A stretch of DNA of 10,131 bases from CAYWMP01 sp964459445 (GTDB lineage Bacteria; Desulfobacterota; DSM-4660; Desulfatiglandales; HGW-15): the NCBI GenBank assembly GCA_964459445.1, contig CAYWMP010000201.1:1-10131 (forward strand), read 5' to 3'. The position numbers were made by a program, and so were the translations under genes. Positions 7,154-10,131 of the stretch are shown one piece after another; position 1 is the stretch's first letter, and each line of letters opens with the position of its first letter. The notes beneath the pieces were generated by a model. That model searched no databases and had not been told where the DNA came from. It saw only the letters and a list, made by a program, of their open reading frames with translations.

Positions 7154-7180
7154 ATTGTTTGACTAAATGAGTCGAACAAT
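7154..7180 (+). terminator. Hairpin after the PDZ caspase gene (possible terminator)
   Basis: ATTGTTTGACT (7154-7164) pairs with AGTCGAACAAT (7170-7180) over 11 positions with one G-T wobble and a 5-base loop. It lies 35 bases after the stop codon. No proper T-run follows, so it may stop transcription only weakly. Confidence 0.35.
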
Positions 7181-7212
7181 TTCGATTGGGTATTGCAATC
7201 AACAGGCGTTTT

Positions 7213-7236
7213 GAGTGTTCAGTGTTCAGTGTTCAG
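7213..7236. repeat. Heptamer tandem repeat (GTGTTCA x3), left of the IS
   Basis: Three copies of GTGTTCA are preceded by GA and followed by G. The related inverted sequence lies at 8626-8650 on the far side of the insertion sequence, so the two copies bracket the IS insertion point. Confidence 0.7.
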
Positions 7237-7291
7237 GAGGAAGCAACGGCAAGACACCGACTTTTCTTTCCTGAACTCTCGTATCTGACTA

Positions 7292-7323
7292 AGTACCTTG
7301 GTTCATAAATACGGTAACGTATT
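7292..7323. repeat. Terminal inverted repeat, left end of the IS630-like element
   Basis: The inner core CATAAATACGGTAACGTATT (7304-7323) matches the right end at 18 of 20 positions. It contains a small inverted repeat, ATACG-GTAA-CGTAT, as expected for a helix-turn-helix binding site. The outer 12 bases are poorly conserved between the ends. Confidence 0.75.
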
Positions 7324-7329
7324 TTCAAT

Positions 7330-8337
7330 TTATGCCGCGAACCGATATGAGTCGGCTGGCTTGTTTACTTTACACAATAGACGATTAAGATCTTTACGAG
7401 TAAATTTCCATTCGAAAGGCTTTGCGATCCCTTGGTAATACTGTTGGAAGCCTAAGATCCGCTCCTTAAGGGCTGTAAGAGAAGGGAAATCATTGGGTGT
7501 AAGGGCCTTTCGTTGAAGAATTGAAAAATAGATTTCGATCTGGTTGAGCCAGCTTGCATGGACAGGGCCATGAATAAGGTTCAGATTTGCATATCTGCCC
7601 TGTAAACGCTGGACAGACTTTAAACCGCGATGAGCAGATCCATTATCGACAATCAAGAAAACCCTTCTTGCTTCCTTGTAAGGATTTTGGCTCATGAATT
7701 GGTCGACAAGGCGATCAAAAGGACGGATACCGCTTTTATGATCACACAGACCAAAGAGTTTGGCCCGATGAACATCGAGTGCAGCGATATAAGCCCATGC
7801 CCCGCATCGTTTATACTCGTGTTCCACCTTCATGGGAGAACCAGGCTGAGGGGGATAGGTAGTGTGTCGCCGAGCCCGAGCTTGGATACTGGTCTTCTCA
7901 TCGGCACTCAAAACAAACTCATCCTCTTTGAGCGGTTTTTTGTTCCAAACCCGGTGATAGAGATCGAGAATTTTTCCGGCTTTAGTGGCAAAATTCGGAT
8001 CTCTGGGGAAAATCCAGCACCGATGTTGCCAAGGCTTAATGGCGTCCTCATGCAGCCAGCGCCACACTGTGCTACCGCTGATAGAAGCAACGAGACCAGA
8101 TTGCCGGACATAATTCACAATATCTTTAGTGCTCCAGCGAGAAAGGGGGATCCCATATTTAGCTGGCAGTTCACAGGCGATCGCTTTAATTTGAACGATG
8201 AGATCTGGGGGGAAAAACCCGGGGACGGCCCGGTCGAGAACGTTCTTCGAGGCCCTCGAGACGCTGCTCAAAGAACCGTTTTCGCCACATGCAGACAACT
8301 TCCCGTCGTGTATCCAATTTGGCTGCAATTTGATCAT
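7330..8337 (-). CDS. IS630-family transposase, catalytic frame (orfB, DDE_3 domain)
   Basis: This frame carries the catalytic half of an IS630 transposase. The acidic triad is D146 (LSADEKTS), D231 (IVDNGSAHRG) and E268 (WLNQIEIYF), with 36 residues between the second Asp and the Glu. The first 40 or so residues from the ATG at 8337 do not look like transposase. Homology-like sequence starts at FFPPDLIVQIKAIA, exactly where the orfA frame loses it. The working protein is therefore most likely an orfA-orfB fusion made by a +1 shift near 8207-8217, not a product from this ATG. The following segment, SRWSTKDIVNYV and SGSTVWRWLHE, is the second helix-turn-helix part of the DNA-binding region. A full-length product would be about 390 residues, normal or slightly long for the family. 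Confidence 0.9.
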   Translation of the reverse strand: MIKLQPNWIHDGKLSACGENGSLSSVSRASKNVLDRAVPGFFPPDLIVQIKAIACELPAKYGIPLSRWSTKDIVNYVRQSGLVASISGSTVWRWLHEDAIKPWQHRCWIFPRDPNFATKAGKILDLYHRVWNKKPLKEDEFVLSADEKTSIQARARRHTTYPPQPGSPMKVEHEYKRCGAWAYIAALDVHRAKLFGLCDHKSGIRPFDRLVDQFMSQNPYKEARRVFLIVDNGSAHRGLKSVQRLQGRYANLNLIHGPVHASWLNQIEIYFSILQRKALTPNDFPSLTALKERILGFQQYYQGIAKPFEWKFTRKDLNRLLCKVNKPADSYRFAA

Positions 8338-8479
8338 TGTTTAGACCCTGTGCGGCAAGGAGAATCATTTTGGCCCGGAGAACCGTAAAATACGGTAACG
8401 TATATTTCGAAGAGCGCCTAACCAGTTCTTCCTCCTCGTCAGCACTCAAAACTATACGATATGGACTCTTTCTTGGCAT
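8186..8479 (-). CDS. IS630-family transposase, N-terminal DNA-binding frame (orfA)
   Basis: This frame encodes the N-terminal helix-turn-helix part of the transposase: MPRKSPYRIVLSADEEEELV, then AKMILLAAQGLNNDQIAAKL, WRKRFFEQRLEGLEE and the linker RPGRPRVFPP. I chose the ATG at 8479-8477 because AAGGAGGTT lies six bases upstream. An in-frame ATG at 8509 would add ten residues (MAWWQPRRLP), which are partly encoded by the ribosome binding site itself. After VFPP the frame runs into unrelated residues and stops at 8186, while the family sequence continues in the orfB frame. It is either half of a programmed-frameshift transposase or a recently frameshifted gene. Confidence 0.85.
   Translation of the reverse strand: MPRKSPYRIVLSADEEEELVRRSSKYTLPYFTVLRAKMILLAAQGLNNDQIAAKLDTRREVVCMWRKRFFEQRLEGLEERSRPGRPRVFPPRSHRSN
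8207..8217 (-). other. Homopolymer frameshift site (T5-C6 on the minus strand) joining orfA to orfB
   Basis: On the minus strand TTTTTCCCCCC spans the codons where orfA (V-F-P-P) and orfB (F-F-P-P-D) give almost the same residues in both frames. Moving to orfB requires a +1 shift. Such a run could allow transcriptional slippage or ribosomal frameshifting, or it could mark a one-base insertion or sequencing error. Confidence 0.6.
8388..8403. repeat. Internal exact 16-bp copy of the IS left-end core inside orfA
   Basis: AAATACGGTAACGTAT occurs both at 7307-7322 in the left terminal repeat and here, in the same orientation, within orfA codons for Y-T-L-P-Y-F. Such a match is unlikely by chance in 1.3 kb and may be an internal transposase binding site. 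Confidence 0.8.
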
Positions 8480-8483
8480 AGGC

Positions 8484-8492
8484 AACCTCCTT
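8484..8492 (-). promoter_or_regulatory. Ribosome binding site of the transposase orfA
   Basis: AAGGAGGTT on the minus strand lies immediately upstream of the ATG at 8479 and decides the start in favour of this codon over the one at 8509. Confidence 0.7.
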
Positions 8493-8533
8493 GGTTGCCA
8501 CCATGCCACAAAACAAGAAAATAATCAAGAAAT

Positions 8534-8565
8534 AATACGTTAGTGTATTTATGCAAATTGAGTAC
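8534..8565. repeat. Terminal inverted repeat, right end of the IS630-like element
   Basis: Read on the minus strand it contains CATAAATACACTAACGTATT, which matches the left-end core with two differences, at the same distance from the flanking TA. It lies upstream of the transposase frames. Confidence 0.75.
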
Positions 8566-8597
8566 TAAGCAACGCTGGAGTCAGTTTTTTGATCAAA

Positions 8598-8617
8598 CTG
8601 GCCGCTTAGGCGGCCAG
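8598..8617. repeat. GC-rich hairpin CTGGCCGC-TTAG-GCGGCCAG
   Basis: An 8-bp perfect stem with a 4-base loop sits next to the palindrome TTTGATCAAA (8588-8597). Neither strand has a well-placed T-run directly after the stem. It may be a structural part of the repeat-bordered element into which the IS inserted. Confidence 0.6.
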
Positions 8618-8625
8618 AGGCGGCG

Positions 8626-8650
8626 CTGAACACTGAACCCCTGAACACTC
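8626..8650. repeat. Heptamer repeat (TGAACAC type), right of the IS, inverted relative to 7213-7236
   Basis: CTGAACACTGAAC, CC, then CTGAACACTC is the reverse complement of the left repeat apart from the central bases. Together the two copies border 162 bp of DNA once the IS and one TA are removed. Confidence 0.7.
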
Positions 8651-8888
8651 GCATTACCGGAGGCGTCGAAACAATAAGCAACGTGATTCAAAGTTGAAGC
8701 GAATTTCAAATATGTTTGGCTAGACCTGAGAGTCAAGACGCGAGGAATCCTTTGGTTAGATTTCATACAAAAAAACGGCGGCCATTGTTTGGACTATGTA
8801 GACAAATTCGTTGTTTTCAATCATATATTGTTGGATGGCTGTTTCGCCCTTTTGGAACCCTTTAAAGAGCGAGGGGAGGAGGTGTACC

Positions 8889-10131
8889 ATGGAAAAAAGA
8901 TCTAGCACTCTTCTAATATTGGTGCTGGCTATTTTGATCCCATCCTTTGCGATTGCTGAACGGGGGATAGCGCTTAAGAACGAAAAACGGATCGCACTAA
9001 TCATAGGAAATGGGGACTACAAGACTGGGCCACTCCGTAATCCTTCAAATGACGCCTTTGACATGGCTGTCACACTAAGCAACCTGAAGTTTGAAGTGAC
9101 CTATAAGGCAAATTCCGACCTGAGGGACATGGAGAAGGCTGTCCGAGAGTTCGGGAAAAAGCTAAGGAAAAGCGATGTGGGTCTCTTCTTTTTTGCAGGT
9201 CATGGGGTTCAAGTGAAAGGCAGGAATTATCTCATTCCCGTAGGGGCAGAGATCCAAGAAGAGACTGATGTGAAGTATGAGGCTATTGATGCGGGTCGGG
9301 TCCTCGATGCGATGTATAACGCCGGGAATAAGATCAATATTGTTATTCTTGATGCCTGCAGGGACAATCCATTTGCGAGGAGTTTTCGTTCAAGCGACAG
9401 GGGTCTTGCGCAAATAGATGCGCCGAAGGGGACTCTCATTGCCTATTCAACATCCCCCGGGAGCGTGGCCCAAGACGGTACCGGCCGCAACAGTCCCTAT
9501 ACGGGATCCTTGTTGAAATACATGAAAACAGGGGACCTAACGATAGAGCAGGTTTTTAAGAAGACCAGACGGGAAATAGATGATGTCACAGGGGGCAAGC
9601 AGACCCCCTGGGAATCCACTTCTTTGACCGGGGATTTTTATTTCACCAGCGAGGTCGTAGCCGAGGTCGAGCAAACCCCGATACAGACGGAGCGCCCAAT
9701 AGAGGACGAAGGCTTGAGGAAAGAAAGGGAGAAGCTTGAGCGGGAAAGATTGGCACTGGAGCGGCTGAAGATGGAGATCGAGAGGAAGAAACTGGAAGCT
9801 CAGATGGAGATTGAGAAGAAGAAGCTGAAGGCTCAGATAGAGTTTGAGAAGAAGAAGCTGGAGGCCGAACGTGCGAGACTGGAGTCTGAAAAGAAGAAGC
9901 GTGAAATGGCCAGTGTCCCCAAAAAACCAAAACATTCCCCTCCTTCCTCCTATGGAAGGGAACTAGGTCGTGACAACTCGTATATCGCCTATGCCAATGG
10001 CATTGTTGTGGACACCCGCAGCGGCCTTGAATGGTTTGCTGGGCCGGACATTGATGTTAACTGGGATGACGCCCAAGCCTGGCTACGAAGAATGCAATTT
10101 GATGGGGGCCGCTGGCGAATTCCTACCCTAG
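8889..10131 (+). CDS. Exported caspase-like (peptidase C14) protein with coiled coil and DUF1566 domain (partial, runs off right edge)
   Basis: Open for 414 codons to the edge. A signal peptide (hydrophobic 8-17, likely cleavage after A23 in FAIA/ERG) precedes a caspase-like domain with catalytic H105 (FFAGHG) and C157 (LDACRDNPF), at the same residue numbers as in the upstream paralogue. Up to about residue 92 the two proteins differ often; from DVGLF to about residue 253 they are nearly identical in protein and DNA. Residues about 275-340 are a long charged coiled coil with three 11-residue repeats. Instead of PDZ domains it then has SGLEWFAGPDIDVNWDDAQAW and GGRWRIPTL, the start of a DUF1566 (Lcl C-terminal) domain, which is found in surface or exported proteins. 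GGGGAGGAGGTG lies just before the ATG. It is likely exported, with a binding module that sends the protease domain to a different target (inference). Confidence 0.92.
   Translation, partial: MEKRSSTLLILVLAILIPSFAIAERGIALKNEKRIALIIGNGDYKTGPLRNPSNDAFDMAVTLSNLKFEVTYKANSDLRDMEKAVREFGKKLRKSDVGLFFFAGHGVQVKGRNYLIPVGAEIQEETDVKYEAIDAGRVLDAMYNAGNKINIVILDACRDNPFARSFRSSDRGLAQIDAPKGTLIAYSTSPGSVAQDGTGRNSPYTGSLLKYMKTGDLTIEQVFKKTRREIDDVTGGKQTPWESTSLTGDFYFTSEVVAEVEQTPIQTERPIEDEGLRKEREKLERERLALERLKMEIERKKLEAQMEIEKKKLKAQIEFEKKKLEAERARLESEKKKREMASVPKKPKHSPPSSYGRELGRDNSYIAYANGIVVDTRSGLEWFAGPDIDVNWDDAQAWLRRMQFDGGRWRIPTL
9771..9869 (+). repeat. Three 33-bp tandem repeats encoding 11-residue coiled-coil units
   Basis: Units at 9771-9803, 9804-9836 and 9837-9869 encode MEIERKKLEAQ, MEIEKKKLKAQ and IEFEKKKLEAE (residues 295-327). 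The near-identical DNA points to recent in-frame duplication. The 11-residue period is a hendecad coiled-coil pattern. Confidence 0.85.

Larger units (their letters stand above)
7292..8565 (-). mobile_element. IS630-family insertion sequence, apparently complete (1274 bp)
   Basis: The element has two overlapping minus-strand transposase frames and imperfect terminal inverted repeats (7292-7323 and 8534-8565). The inner 20 bases of the repeats match at 18 positions, and the outer tips lie at the same distance from a TA on each side (7290-7291 and 8566-8567). TA target duplication and a DDE transposase of this type are characteristic of the IS630/Tc1-mariner group. It is inserted between the two caspase-like genes, inside a segment bordered by inverted heptamer repeats, and is transcribed against its neighbours. 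Confidence 0.88.
8568..8888. other. Non-coding spacer between the IS and the second caspase gene
   Basis: No gene is supported here. The segment holds a GC-rich hairpin (8598-8617), the right heptamer repeat (8626-8650) and the leader of the second caspase gene. The leader includes CTATGTAGAC at 8794-8803, which also occurs upstream of the first caspase gene at 5465-5474. No convincing promoter can be placed. Confidence 0.6.

Noticed and set aside
7213..7236. Heptamer array as part of a CRISPR array
   Set aside because: The units are contiguous 7-mers with no spacers, and no cas gene is present.
7630..8388. Long plus-strand frame of 252 codons
   Set aside because: It lies antisense to the transposase, whose catalytic motifs are clear on the minus strand.

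Overview
The window looks like a bacterial accessory or signalling region. The gene families (PQQ-propeller Ser/Thr kinase, FHA protein, ECF sigma factor, exported caspase-like proteins carrying PDZ or DUF1566 domains) and the moderate base composition suit a large-genome environmental bacterium. A Desulfobacterota/deltaproteobacterial lineage is my best guess, but no marker gene is present to prove it.

Left part (1-2180): a minus-strand Ser/Thr protein kinase with a cytoplasmic PQQ-type beta-propeller runs off the left edge. Just upstream of it on the same strand are a possible 40-residue hydrophobic ORF with a strong Shine-Dalgarno and a plausible sigma-70 promoter. The rest of this interval is non-coding and holds a perfect 17-bp-stem hairpin.

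Middle (2181-7119), all on the plus strand: an FHA-TPR-zinc peptidase fusion (2181-3626); a spacer of about 420 bp with short repeats, palindromes and a terminator-like hairpin; an ECF-type sigma factor (4051-4653); a soluble protein with two zinc-finger anti-sigma motifs and an acidic tail (4744-5364); and an exported caspase-fold (C14) protein with a coiled coil and two PDZ domains (5524-7119).

Right part (7120-10131): a complete IS630-family element (7292-8565, flanked by TA) whose two minus-strand frames are related by a +1 shift at a homopolymer. It sits between inverted copies of a TGAACAC/GTGTTCA heptamer repeat. Beyond it is a second caspase-like paralogue (8889 to the right edge) with a hendecad coiled coil and the start of a DUF1566 (Lcl C-terminal) domain.

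Working model (inference): the kinase phosphorylates threonines that the divergently encoded FHA-peptidase reads; the sigma/anti-sigma pair controls transcription of the locus or of an envelope regulon; the caspase-like proteins act outside the cytoplasm. The caspase domains were duplicated and stayed very similar from the catalytic His onward, while their C-terminal modules were swapped. The physical cluster is seen in the sequence; the functional wiring is not demonstrated.
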